From Propionibacteriaceae bacterium (GTDB lineage Bacteria; Actinomycetota; Actinomycetes; Propionibacteriales; Propionibacteriaceae), in assembly GCA_024636075.1 (NCBI GenBank), contig JAGXHS010000147.1, positions 1 through 13,835 of the forward strand: a stretch of DNA of 13,835 bases, given 5' to 3'. Position 1 is the first letter of the stretch. Every line of letters begins with the position of its first letter. The notes beneath the pieces are model-generated. The model saw nothing but the letters and a program-made list of their open reading frames with translations, did no database searches and was not told where the DNA came from. Below are positions 1-5,719 of the stretch, piece after piece. The position numbers and the translations under genes are program-made.

Positions 1-627
1 ATCCCCCGGAGTCAGTACGAGCCCGAGAGTGAGCACCAGCCTGGGAGCCCGTACGACACCGATCGTGTTCTCACCGTGCCCAACCTGCTGTCGGCGCTGC
101 GTCTCGTCGGGGTCCCGTTCTTCGTCTTGCTGATTCTGGGCCCGCACGCCGACGGCTGGGCAGTCGCCGTGCTGATGTTGGCTGGTTTCTCCGACTGGTT
201 GGACGGGCACCTGGCCCGTCGCTGGCACCAGATCTCCCGGGTGGGACAAATGCTCGACCCGGTCGCGGACCGGTTGTACATCGGATCGGCGTTGGTGGCA
301 CTCGCCATTCGCGACCTCGTCCCGTGGTGGCTGGTCATCGTGCTGGCCCTGCGCGAGTTCCTGCTGTTGTGCCTGGTGCCGGTTCTGCGCACCCGGGGAT
401 ACTCAAGCCTGCCGGTGCACTTCGTCGGCAAGGCGGCCACCTTCTGCTTGCTGTACGCATTTCCACTGGTCCTGCTCGGCGCCGCTGATGGCGGCTTCGC
501 AGCCACCGCCCGGGTGGTGGGCTGGGCCTTCGCTCTGTGGGGCACCGCTCTCTACTGGTGGGCTGGCCTGCTCTACGTCGTCCAGACCGCCAAGCTGGTC
601 CGGTCCGTCGGTCGGTTGCCGCGGTGA
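1..627 (+). CDS. CDP-alcohol phosphatidyltransferase (PgsA2-like), 5' partial
   Basis: Integral membrane enzyme of the CDP-alcohol phosphotransferase family, which moves a phosphatidyl group from CDP-diacylglycerol to an alcohol in phospholipid synthesis. The family signature D-x2-DG-x2-AR-x8-G-x3-D-x3-D is complete and is encoded at about 193-270; its Asp residues bind the metal and CDP. Several hydrophobic segments follow. The first start-like codon in frame is GTG at 76, but the frame is open back to base 1 and the residues just before it (DRVLT, then VPNLLS) match the conserved N-terminus as I recall it from M. tuberculosis Rv1822. No start codon lies in 1-75, so the true start is probably left of the window and about 208 residues are visible. 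The alcohol substrate (glycerol-3-phosphate or another) cannot be read from sequence. The DUF881/small-basic-protein block follows on the same strand. Confidence 0.88.
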   Translation: MPRSQYEPESEHQPGSPYDTDRVLTVPNLLSALRLVGVPFFVLLILGPHADGWAVAVLMLAGFSDWLDGHLARRWHQISRVGQMLDPVADRLYIGSALVALAIRDLVPWWLVIVLALREFLLLCLVPVLRTRGYSSLPVHFVGKAATFCLLYAFPLVLLGAADGGFAATARVVGWAFALWGTALYWWAGLLYVVQTAKLVRSVGRLPR

Positions 628-674
628 AGCCGCCTCGACGCACTCGACTCCAGCCCGGTCGGGCGGATGCCAGT

Positions 675-1433
675 ATGGATCTGCTGCGGCTCGTCACGGC
701 CGGTGCATTGGAAGCTGAGTACCTGCCCCCCGCGCAACAGACACCCCCGACCCGACGCTCGAGGGCGTTGCTGGTGATCACGGTGGGCATCGCGGTCGCG
801 TTGTTGACGATCGCGGCGGTGCAGACGCAACGTGGTGCCACCGCTGCGGAGGCGGAGCGGAGTGACCTGCTCGCCCGCATCAGCAAGTACCAGCAACAGC
901 AGGAGTCACTCCGTACCCAGCTGCAGGACCTGCAGCGGGAGGTGCGTGATATGCGCTCCGCTGTGGTGGGTGAAGCCACCAGCAAGGAACTGGCCGCCGC
1001 GGAACTGGCCGCCGGCGGACGGGCAGTCCAGGGGCCCGGCATCGTGGTGCACGCGGAGGATGCCCTGGATGCTTCGAGGTTGGATGGGCGGATCATCGAC
1101 CAGGACTTGTCCCAATTGGTCAACGGACTGTTCGAGAGTGGTGCCGAGGCAGTTTCGGTGAATGATCACCGGATCACGTCCACCACAGCCATCCGGGGGG
1201 CTGGGTCGGCGATCACCGTCGATTACCGCTCCCTCACCCACCCGTACCGGATCGAAGCCGTCGGGGACCCCAACGGGCTGCAGCAGAGATTCGTCGAGAC
1301 AGAGGCGGCTTCATGGTGGGAGTATCTGAGACTCAACTATGGCGTGCGCTATTCGATCTCCCCGGCCACCGATCTGCACCTCGGCGCGGATCCGACGCTG
1401 AACGTCAGCTTCGCCAGACCAGGGGCTTCCTGA
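675..1433 (+). CDS. DUF881 family membrane-anchored protein (first copy)
   Basis: DUF881 family protein of unknown biochemical role, 252 residues. It has a short cytoplasmic N-terminus with an arginine pair near 27-28, one transmembrane helix at about 31-49, a coiled-coil-like stretch rich in Gln, Glu and Arg at about 55-95, then the globular DUF881 domain beginning near the VQGPGIVVH segment. The predicted topology is one membrane pass with the domain outside. I chose ATG 675 because it puts the basic stretch and membrane helix in normal positions and follows a GGGCGG stretch; the frame runs further upstream but only through the end of the preceding phosphatidyltransferase gene. It lies 47 nt after that gene and 37 nt before the small basic protein gene, so it is probably cotranscribed. 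Position corresponds to Rv1823. Confidence 0.87.
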   Translation: MDLLRLVTAGALEAEYLPPAQQTPPTRRSRALLVITVGIAVALLTIAAVQTQRGATAAEAERSDLLARISKYQQQQESLRTQLQDLQREVRDMRSAVVGEATSKELAAAELAAGGRAVQGPGIVVHAEDALDASRLDGRIIDQDLSQLVNGLFESGAEAVSVNDHRITSTTAIRGAGSAITVDYRSLTHPYRIEAVGDPNGLQQRFVETEAASWWEYLRLNYGVRYSISPATDLHLGADPTLNVSFARPGAS

Positions 1434-1470
1434 TGCAGCAGGTCAGGCGCACCGTCTCGAAAGGAACCAA

Positions 1471-1803
1471 ATGCTAGCCATTCTCGGCCTCGTCCTGGGT
1501 GTGGTGCTCGGTGTCGTACTGCAGCCAACTGTCCCGGATGCCTTGGGTCCCTACCTGCCGATCGCCATCGTCGCTGCCCTTGATGCACTGTTCGGCGCCT
1601 GCCGGGCGTGGTTGGAGGGGGTGTTCTCCGATCGGGTCTTCGTGGTGTCCTTTTTCTCCAATGTGCTGATCGCAGCGGTCATCGTCTGGATGGGCGACCA
1701 GATCGGCGTCGGATCACAGCTGTCCACAGGCGTCGTGGTCGTCCTCGGCATCAGAATCTTCACCAACCTCGCCGCGATTCGCAGGGCTGTCATCCATGCC
1801 TGA
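1471..1803 (+). CDS. sbp: Small basic protein, DUF1290/Sbp family
   Basis: A 110-residue, strongly hydrophobic protein of the DUF1290 family, named after Bacillus subtilis Sbp; its molecular function is unknown. Three to four membrane segments are visible: about residues 2-20, 25-45 (with the PYLPIAIVAALDALFGA signature), 52-72 and 80-100. It ends in a short basic segment (AAIRRAVIHA). The start ATG has a good ribosome-binding site, AAGGA at 1461-1465, five bases upstream. Its stop overlaps the start of the second DUF881 gene by 8 nt, which indicates translational coupling. Being flanked by two DUF881 genes is a recurring arrangement in Gram-positive genomes and suggests that the three proteins act together at the membrane; that is inference. 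Confidence 0.9.
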   Translation: MLAILGLVLGVVLGVVLQPTVPDALGPYLPIAIVAALDALFGACRAWLEGVFSDRVFVVSFFSNVLIAAVIVWMGDQIGVGSQLSTGVVVVLGIRIFTNLAAIRRAVIHA

Positions 1804-2560
1804 GAACGAGTCACCGCCGAGCCAAGAGGTGGTCGCCACGCAGGGTGCCCCCCGCCGTTCGTTCATTGACCTGCTGCGACCCAGTCGCAGGCAACTGGCA
1901 GTGGCACTCGCCCTGTTCCTGGTGGCCTTCGCCACGGTCACCCAGATGCGTAACACGCAGGAAGACGACGCCTACTCAACGCTGCGGCGCACTGATCTGG
2001 TGCAGATGCTCGACACACTGGATTCACAGTCGACACGACTGGAATCCGAGGTGCGCGATCTGGAGACGACCCGGGACCAACTGCGCTCCGGTGCGGACGC
2101 ACAGAAATTCGCCGCGGAGCAGGCTCGCAAACGCATCGAGGTGCTCGGCATTCTGGCCGGCACCATTCCCGCGCACGGCAAAGGGGTGCGGATCACCATC
2201 CTCGACCCCCAGGAAAAGTACACACCGGTGTTGCTGCTGGACGCCCTGGAGGAACTGCGCGACGCCGGAGCCGAAGTGATCGAGATCAACGACAAGATCC
2301 GGATGGTGGGCTCGTCCTGGGTGGCCGCCGGCGAGGGCAACGAGATCGTGGCCGACGGCCAGATCGTCACCAGGCCCATCGTCCTCGATGTGATCGGGGA
2401 GCCGCATTCGTTGGAGCAGGGGGCACGCTTTCGAGGCGGGCTGGTGAGCGAGGCGGAGTCGCCAACCGTGGGCGGCTCAGTATTGATCACCCGACCCAGC
2501 TCAGTGACGGTGACGTCGACTACCACCCCGGTGGAGTTCGTCCATGCTCGCCCAGCCTGA
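1796..2560 (+). CDS. DUF881 family membrane-anchored protein (second copy)
   Basis: Second DUF881 paralogue, 254 residues. A polar N-terminus of about 30 residues with an Arg-rich edge is followed by one transmembrane helix (about 34-49, LAVALALFLVAFATV), a coiled-coil region (about 60-115, with repeated heptad Leu, Glu and Arg) and the DUF881 domain (from about 120, including VLLLDALEELRDAGAEVIEIND). It is more similar in layout than in sequence to the copy at 675-1433. The start overlaps the last 8 nt of the small basic protein gene, and GCAGGG at 1781-1786 can serve as ribosome-binding site. It corresponds in position to Rv1825. Function unknown; a structural or envelope/division role is plausible from the single-pass coiled-coil layout, but nothing in the sequence proves it. 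Confidence 0.87.
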   Translation: MPENESPPSQEVVATQGAPRRSFIDLLRPSRRQLAVALALFLVAFATVTQMRNTQEDDAYSTLRRTDLVQMLDTLDSQSTRLESEVRDLETTRDQLRSGADAQKFAAEQARKRIEVLGILAGTIPAHGKGVRITILDPQEKYTPVLLLDALEELRDAGAEVIEINDKIRMVGSSWVAAGEGNEIVADGQIVTRPIVLDVIGEPHSLEQGARFRGGLVSEAESPTVGGSVLITRPSSVTVTSTTTPVEFVHARPA

Positions 2561-2570
2561 CCCGAAGCAC

Positions 2571-2581
2571 TAGGCTAGATT
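2571..2581 (+). promoter_or_regulatory. Possible -10 region for gcvH
   Basis: Overlapping hexamers TAGGCT (2571-2576) and TAGATT (2576-2581) match the actinobacterial -10 form TANNNT. They would place a transcription start near 2583-2588 and leave a leader of about 50-57 nt before gcvH. No good -35 is visible. No long structured leader fits here, so there is no room for a glycine riboswitch. Confidence 0.35.
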
Positions 2582-2639
2582 CCGAGCCGCGTTGTCATCG
2601 GCTCAGTGTCGATACGTTGCAGCGAGGAGCTACCGGGCC

Positions 2640-3026
2640 ATGTCGCGTTTTCCTGAGGATCTGCAGTACAGCACGGAACACGAGTGGGTACGCACCGGGA
2701 ACGGCAACACCGTGCGGATCGGGATCACCGATTTCGCGGCCAACGAGCTCGGTGACATTGTCTTCGTTTCCTTGCCGGAGGTTGGCGAGGAGGTCGTCGC
2801 CGGTGATGCGTGCGGCGAACTGGAATCGACCAAGAGTGTCTCCGAGATCTTTGCCCCGGTCTCCGGGGTGGTCAACGCCATCAACGAGGCACTCGACGAC
2901 ACACCGGAGACGATCAACTCGGACTCGTTCGGCGACGGCTGGCTCTTCGAGGTCGAGGTGTCGAGTGTCTCCGAGCTCGACGAGTTGATGGACGCGGACG
3001 CTTACGAGGAGCAGGTCGGCGACTGA
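2640..3026 (+). CDS. gcvH: Glycine cleavage system H protein
   Basis: Lipoyl carrier of the glycine cleavage complex. It carries the aminomethyl group from GcvP to GcvT and is reoxidised by dihydrolipoamide dehydrogenase. The 128-residue length is normal for the family. The lipoylation motif ELESTKSVSE is present with the acceptor lysine at residue 65, and the N-terminal YSTEHEWVR and central IGITDFAANELGDIVFV segments are typical. ATG 2640 was preferred over TTG 2592 because it gives the standard N-terminus (MSRFPEDLQYSTEHEW) and has GAGGAG at 2624-2629, 10 nt upstream. A possible promoter lies at 2571-2581. The garA-like gene starts 106 nt downstream. The partner gene gcvP is in the same cluster at 5720; gcvT is not in the window. 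Confidence 0.97.
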   Translation: MSRFPEDLQYSTEHEWVRTGNGNTVRIGITDFAANELGDIVFVSLPEVGEEVVAGDACGELESTKSVSEIFAPVSGVVNAINEALDDTPETINSDSFGDGWLFEVEVSSVSELDELMDADAYEEQVGD

Positions 3027-3064
3027 CTCCGCCTCACCTGATCGTCTGAGTGCCGTGACGAATC

Positions 3065-3082
3065 GGCGGCGACCGCGCCGCC
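3065..3082 (+). terminator. Short GC hairpin between gcvH and the FHA gene
   Basis: A perfect 7-bp stem, GGCGGCG (3065-3071) with CGCCGCC (3076-3082), encloses the 4-nt loop ACCG. It lies 38 nt after the gcvH stop and just before the likely promoter of the FHA gene. It could be a weak intrinsic terminator without a T-tract, or an operator. GC-rich intergenic DNA forms such stems by chance, so confidence is limited. Confidence 0.35.
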
Positions 3083-3089
3083 AGCCGGG

Positions 3090-3095
3090 TATCGT
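3090..3095 (+). promoter_or_regulatory. Possible -10 for the FHA (garA-like) gene
   Basis: TATCGT fits TANNNT and would start transcription near 3102, giving a leader of about 30 nt that contains the strong ribosome-binding site AAAGGAG at 3117-3123, nine nt before ATG 3133. No clear -35; the place where one would lie is inside the hairpin at 3065-3082. Confidence 0.4.
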
Positions 3096-3132
3096 TCAGT
3101 GCTCGGGGAATGCATGAAAGGAGTGCGTATCC

Positions 3133-3636
3133 ATGGTGACTTGCGAGGGGTGCAGCCACGAGAATCCGGACAGCAGTAACTTCTGCGCCAATTGTGGCGA
3201 GCGGTTGAGCCCTGCTGGCACTCCGCCGGGCGACAGCACCCATATCATCCCTGCCGTGGCCGACGACACCGGCCACGTCCCGGAAATGTCCACCGAGGAG
3301 TTGGCAGCGGTCAACGCCCTGCCACGTGGGCACGCCCTGCTGATCGTGGAGCGTGGACCCGACGCCGGCGCCCGCTACCTGCTGGACACCCCGGTGGTGA
3401 CAGTGGGTCGGCACCCCGACTCGGACATCTTCCTGGACGACATCACGGTCTCCCGGCACCACGTCGATTTCCTGCAGGAGAACGGCGAGATGCGGGTGGA
3501 GGACCAGAAAAGCTTGAACGGCACCTACGTCAACCGGACCCTGGTCGACCACAGCGCCGCTCTTCGCCCCGGTGACGAGGTCCAGATCGGTAAGTACCGG
3601 ATGGTGTTCTTCGTGAGTGAGCACGGTTTGTTCTGA
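3133..3636 (+). CDS. garA: Zinc-ribbon/FHA protein, GarA/OdhI type
   Basis: Phosphothreonine-binding regulator, 167 residues. The FHA domain spans about 65-160, with conserved G92-R93, S107-R108-H109 and N129-G130-T131; the segment GRHPDSDIFLDDITVSR closely matches GarA and OdhI. In relatives, the unphosphorylated protein binds and inhibits 2-oxoglutarate dehydrogenase and related enzymes, and phosphorylation of an N-terminal Thr by a PknB/PknG-type kinase closes the FHA domain on itself. Here the N-terminus is a four-Cys zinc ribbon (C4-x2-C7, C18-x2-C21) rather than the ETTSVF segment I recall from mycobacterial GarA. A Thr in GDSTHIIP (T36, Ile at +3) is the best candidate for the switch site, which is inference. 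ATG 3133 has the strong AAAGGAG site. Its stop overlaps the next gene's ATG by one base. Confidence 0.9.
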   Translation: MVTCEGCSHENPDSSNFCANCGERLSPAGTPPGDSTHIIPAVADDTGHVPEMSTEELAAVNALPRGHALLIVERGPDAGARYLLDTPVVTVGRHPDSDIFLDDITVSRHHVDFLQENGEMRVEDQKSLNGTYVNRTLVDHSAALRPGDEVQIGKYRMVFFVSEHGLF

Positions 3637-4325
3637 TGCCGGCCCCGTTGCGCAGCATCGGGCAGGTCCTCAATGTCCTCAAAGTCGAGTTCCCCGATGT
3701 GTCCATCTCCAAGATTCGCTTTCTTGAGAGCGAAGGCCTGCTGAGTCCTGAGAGGGCACCTTCGGGGTACCGTCGCTATTCCGACAGCGACGTCGCGCGG
3801 CTGCGCTACATCCTGCGCGCACAGCGCGACAACTACCTGCCGCTGCGCGTGATCCGCGAGCACCTGGACATGATGGACCGCGGGGAGACCCCACCGAGTA
3901 CCGAGGCGCCGGTGCCCACGGCTGCGGAGGCTCAGCCAGAGGTTCCGGTAGCCCGCCCGCTCAGTCAGATTCGGAAGCGCCAGATGCACCTGTCGCGCCG
4001 CGAACTGATGCAGGCATCCGGGATCACCGAGGCGGGCCTGATCGAGTTGGAACGACATCTGTTGGTGCAGCCGCGGCGCGGCGGGCTGCACTACGGTCGT
4101 GAGGCCCTGACTTTGTGTGTGGTAGCTCGCAAACTGGCGCTGTACGGCATGGACGTTCGTCACCTGAGGGCGATCAAGCAATCCGCCGAGCGTGAAGCAG
4201 GGCTGGTGGAACAGGCGATCCAGCCCTCCCTGCGTCGCGGCGATGCGTCCGAGACCGCCGCCGAAGTCACCCAGTTGGTGATCCACGCACATGCCGCGCT
4301 GATGCACACCCTGCTCGAACGCTGA
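3636..4325 (+). CDS. ftsR: MerR-family transcriptional regulator, FtsR type
   Basis: MerR-type DNA-binding protein of 229 residues. The winged-helix region covers about 8-80, with IGQVLNVLK, SISKIRFLESEGLLSPER (23-40) and SGYRRYSDSDVARL. The C-terminal half (about 115-229) is a second folded region containing ALTLCVVARKLALYGMDVRHLRAIKQ. There is no Cys pattern for metal sensing. It matches M. tuberculosis Rv1828 and Corynebacterium FtsR in sequence and in position directly after garA; FtsR activates ftsZ in Corynebacterium. Translation is probably coupled to garA because the two genes share an A in TGATG (3634-3638), and no separate strong ribosome-binding site is visible. Residues 88-107 form a Pro/Glu/Ala-rich linker. 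Confidence 0.87.
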   Translation: MPAPLRSIGQVLNVLKVEFPDVSISKIRFLESEGLLSPERAPSGYRRYSDSDVARLRYILRAQRDNYLPLRVIREHLDMMDRGETPPSTEAPVPTAAEAQPEVPVARPLSQIRKRQMHLSRRELMQASGITEAGLIELERHLLVQPRRGGLHYGREALTLCVVARKLALYGMDVRHLRAIKQSAEREAGLVEQAIQPSLRRGDASETAAEVTQLVIHAHAALMHTLLER

Positions 4326-4336
4326 CCGGACACGGG

Positions 4337-4342
4337 TACAGT
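4337..4342 (+). promoter_or_regulatory. -10 hexamer, likely leaderless promoter of the DUF151 gene
   Basis: TACAGT ends 7 nt before the A of ATG 4349, so a normal start of transcription would fall on the start codon itself. There is no ribosome-binding site in the 23-nt gap after ftsR. No clear -35. The same geometry recurs at four other genes in the window. Confidence 0.55.
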
Positions 4343-4348
4343 CGTGCC

Positions 4349-4825
4349 ATGCGCGAACTCGACGTCTTGGGTGTCCGGATCGAGATGCCGTCCAATGCCC
4401 CGATGCTGTTGCTCAAGGAGAGTGGGGGAGACCGCTGCCTTCCCATCTGGATCGGTGCTGCCGAGGCGTCAGCCATCGCGAATGCACTTGAAGGCGTGGA
4501 GCCACCACGTCCACTGACTCACGATCTGATGGCCGAGGTTCTCTCGGTGCTCGGCCACACCTCCATGGAGGGCCGGATCACCGACATGGCCGAAGGGATC
4601 TTCCTGGCCGAGTTGGAGATCGACGGGCACGTGATCAGCGCCCGTCCCTCCGATCTCGTTGCTCTGGCGGTGCGCTCCGGGATGGTGCTGCGGTGCCCGG
4701 AGAGCTTGTTGGACAGCGTCGGAGTGGTGCTCGACGAGCCGGCCGAGGACGAGGTGGAAGCGTTCCGTGAGTTCTTGGATCAGGTGAGCCCGGACGACTT
4801 CGACGGCCCCGCGGAACAACAGTGA
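4349..4825 (+). CDS. DUF151 bifunctional nuclease family protein
   Basis: A 158-residue protein of the DUF151 (BFN) family. Plant and bacterial members have been reported as bifunctional nucleases acting on RNA and DNA; the physiological role in actinobacteria is not settled. The family core is visible at residues 1-130: MRELDVLGVRIE, PMLLLKES, the signature LPIWIGAAEASAIANALEG, RPLTHDLMAEVL and a central beta-rich segment ending ARPSDLVALAVRSG. The C-terminal 30 residues are strongly acidic (EPAEDEVEAF... SPDDFDG). It sits where Rv1829 sits, between the two MerR genes. ATG 4349 is the natural start; the promoter appears to be leaderless (TACAGT at 4337-4342). After the stop there is a 240-nt gap. 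Confidence 0.9.
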   Translation: MRELDVLGVRIEMPSNAPMLLLKESGGDRCLPIWIGAAEASAIANALEGVEPPRPLTHDLMAEVLSVLGHTSMEGRITDMAEGIFLAELEIDGHVISARPSDLVALAVRSGMVLRCPESLLDSVGVVLDEPAEDEVEAFREFLDQVSPDDFDGPAEQQ

Positions 4826-5065
4826 ACCCTCAACCATTCCTCGACCCCCACGGCACCGTCGCACCAAGTCAGAGTGCTTTCTGTCCGGCCCGCTCACTTC
4901 GGCTGAGTCGATTCGGCGTGTTCACTGCGTTTCTCCGGTGGCACGGATTAGCGTCGTGTCCCACGGGTGTAATTCCCACCGCGTGACTTCGGGTCTGGCA
5001 GACGCACGACCGTTCCGGGGTCTTCAGTGCAAGAATGAACCGTTGACTGCGAAAGAGGGCCAAGC
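4826..5065. other. Intergenic region between DUF151 and MerR genes
   Basis: 240 nt, the longest non-coding stretch in the window. I see no convincing ORF, tRNA or riboswitch. It holds an imperfect 16-bp dyad with TCGA at its centre (4902-4917), a direct repeat TTCGGC (4898-4903 and 4912-4917), and a small bulged hairpin at 4963-4984 (ACG.GGTG / CACCGCGT, loop 4970-4976). Any of these could be a binding site for the downstream MerR protein, but none is strong. Confidence 0.4.
5031..5036 (+). promoter_or_regulatory. Possible extended -10 for the second MerR gene
   Basis: AAGAAT preceded by TGC gives a TGN-extended -10. It would start transcription near 5043 and leave a leader of about 23 nt containing the ribosome-binding site GAGGG (5055-5059). 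No clear -35. It is a weaker match than the other candidates here. Confidence 0.3.
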
Positions 5066-5653
5066 GTGAGCAACGCCGAACGGCACACCGGGACCGATAC
5101 CGGACCGCACAGCCAGGACATGCTGTTCGAGGGGGACTTCTCCGCAGTACCCGAGGACCTGGGCTTCCGCGGGCCGGTGGCCTGCGGAGTGGCGGGCATC
5201 ACGTACCGGCAGCTCGACTACTGGGCACGCACTGGTCTGGTGCTCCCCGAAATCCGGGCCGCCGGCGGGTCGGGTACCCAGCGGCTGTACAGCTTCCGCG
5301 ACGTGCTGCTGCTCAAGGTGATCAAGCGCCTCATTGACGCCGGCATCTCGCTGCAACAGATTCGTATCGCGGTGGACCACCTTCGCGAGCGGGGAGCCGC
5401 CGATCTCAGCCAGGTCACCTTGATGAGTGACGGCATCTCGGTCTACGAGTGCACCTCAGACTCGGAGGTCGTGGACCTGTTGCGCGGCGGCCAGGGGATG
5501 TTCGCGATCGCGCTCGGAGGGGTCTGGCGCGACATCGAAGGAAGCCTGTCCCACCTGCCGACCGAGCGCACCGCCGATGCAGCCGACGACGCGCCACCGC
5601 GTAGTGGCAAAGACGAGCTGTCGGCTCGACGCGAGGCTCGACACGTCAGCTGA
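5066..5653 (+). CDS. resR: MerR-family regulator (Rv1830/ResR type)
   Basis: MerR-type regulator of 195 residues. The DNA-binding part lies at about 40-115: GITYRQLDYWARTGLVLPEIR (from 45), then GSGTQRLYSFRDVLLLKVIKRL and AGISLQQIRIAVDHLRERG. Next comes SQVTLMSDGISVYECTSDSEVVDLLRGGQGMFAIALGG, closely matching what I recall of M. tuberculosis Rv1830 (called ResR or McdR), which is linked to growth and division control. The C-terminal 40 residues are polar and probably disordered. The start is GTG 5066, with GAGGG at 5055-5059 six bases upstream. It directly precedes gcvP (66 nt gap), but gcvP appears to have its own promoter. The effector is unknown; no metal-binding Cys cluster is seen. The symbol is assigned by similarity and position. 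Confidence 0.86.
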   Translation: MSNAERHTGTDTGPHSQDMLFEGDFSAVPEDLGFRGPVACGVAGITYRQLDYWARTGLVLPEIRAAGGSGTQRLYSFRDVLLLKVIKRLIDAGISLQQIRIAVDHLRERGAADLSQVTLMSDGISVYECTSDSEVVDLLRGGQGMFAIALGGVWRDIEGSLSHLPTERTADAADDAPPRSGKDELSARREARHVS

Positions 5654-5707
5654 GCCGCCGACACGTTCGAGGCATCCGGGTGCCGTTCGTTGGCTCGAGT
5701 GAGACAT

Positions 5708-5713
5708 TAGGCT
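5708..5713 (+). promoter_or_regulatory. -10 hexamer, likely leaderless promoter of gcvP
   Basis: TAGGCT ends 7 nt before the A of ATG 5720, so transcription would start on the ATG. The same hexamer occurs upstream of gcvH at 2571-2576. There is no ribosome-binding site before gcvP, and no convincing -35. Confidence 0.6.
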
Positions 5714-5719
5714 GACGGC

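Noticed and set aside
537..674. Upstream extension of the first DUF881 gene to 537
   Set aside because: It would overlap the phosphatidyltransferase gene by about 90 nt and add an Arg-rich segment unlike the family; ATG 675 fits the membrane helix position.
2592..2639. TTG 2592 as the gcvH start
   Set aside because: It adds 16 residues not found in H proteins; ATG 2640 has a GAGGAG site and the standard N-terminus.
2561..2639. Glycine riboswitch upstream of gcvH or gcvP
   Set aside because: The gaps are only 79 and 66 nt, too short for a tandem glycine aptamer, and gcvP appears to be leaderless.
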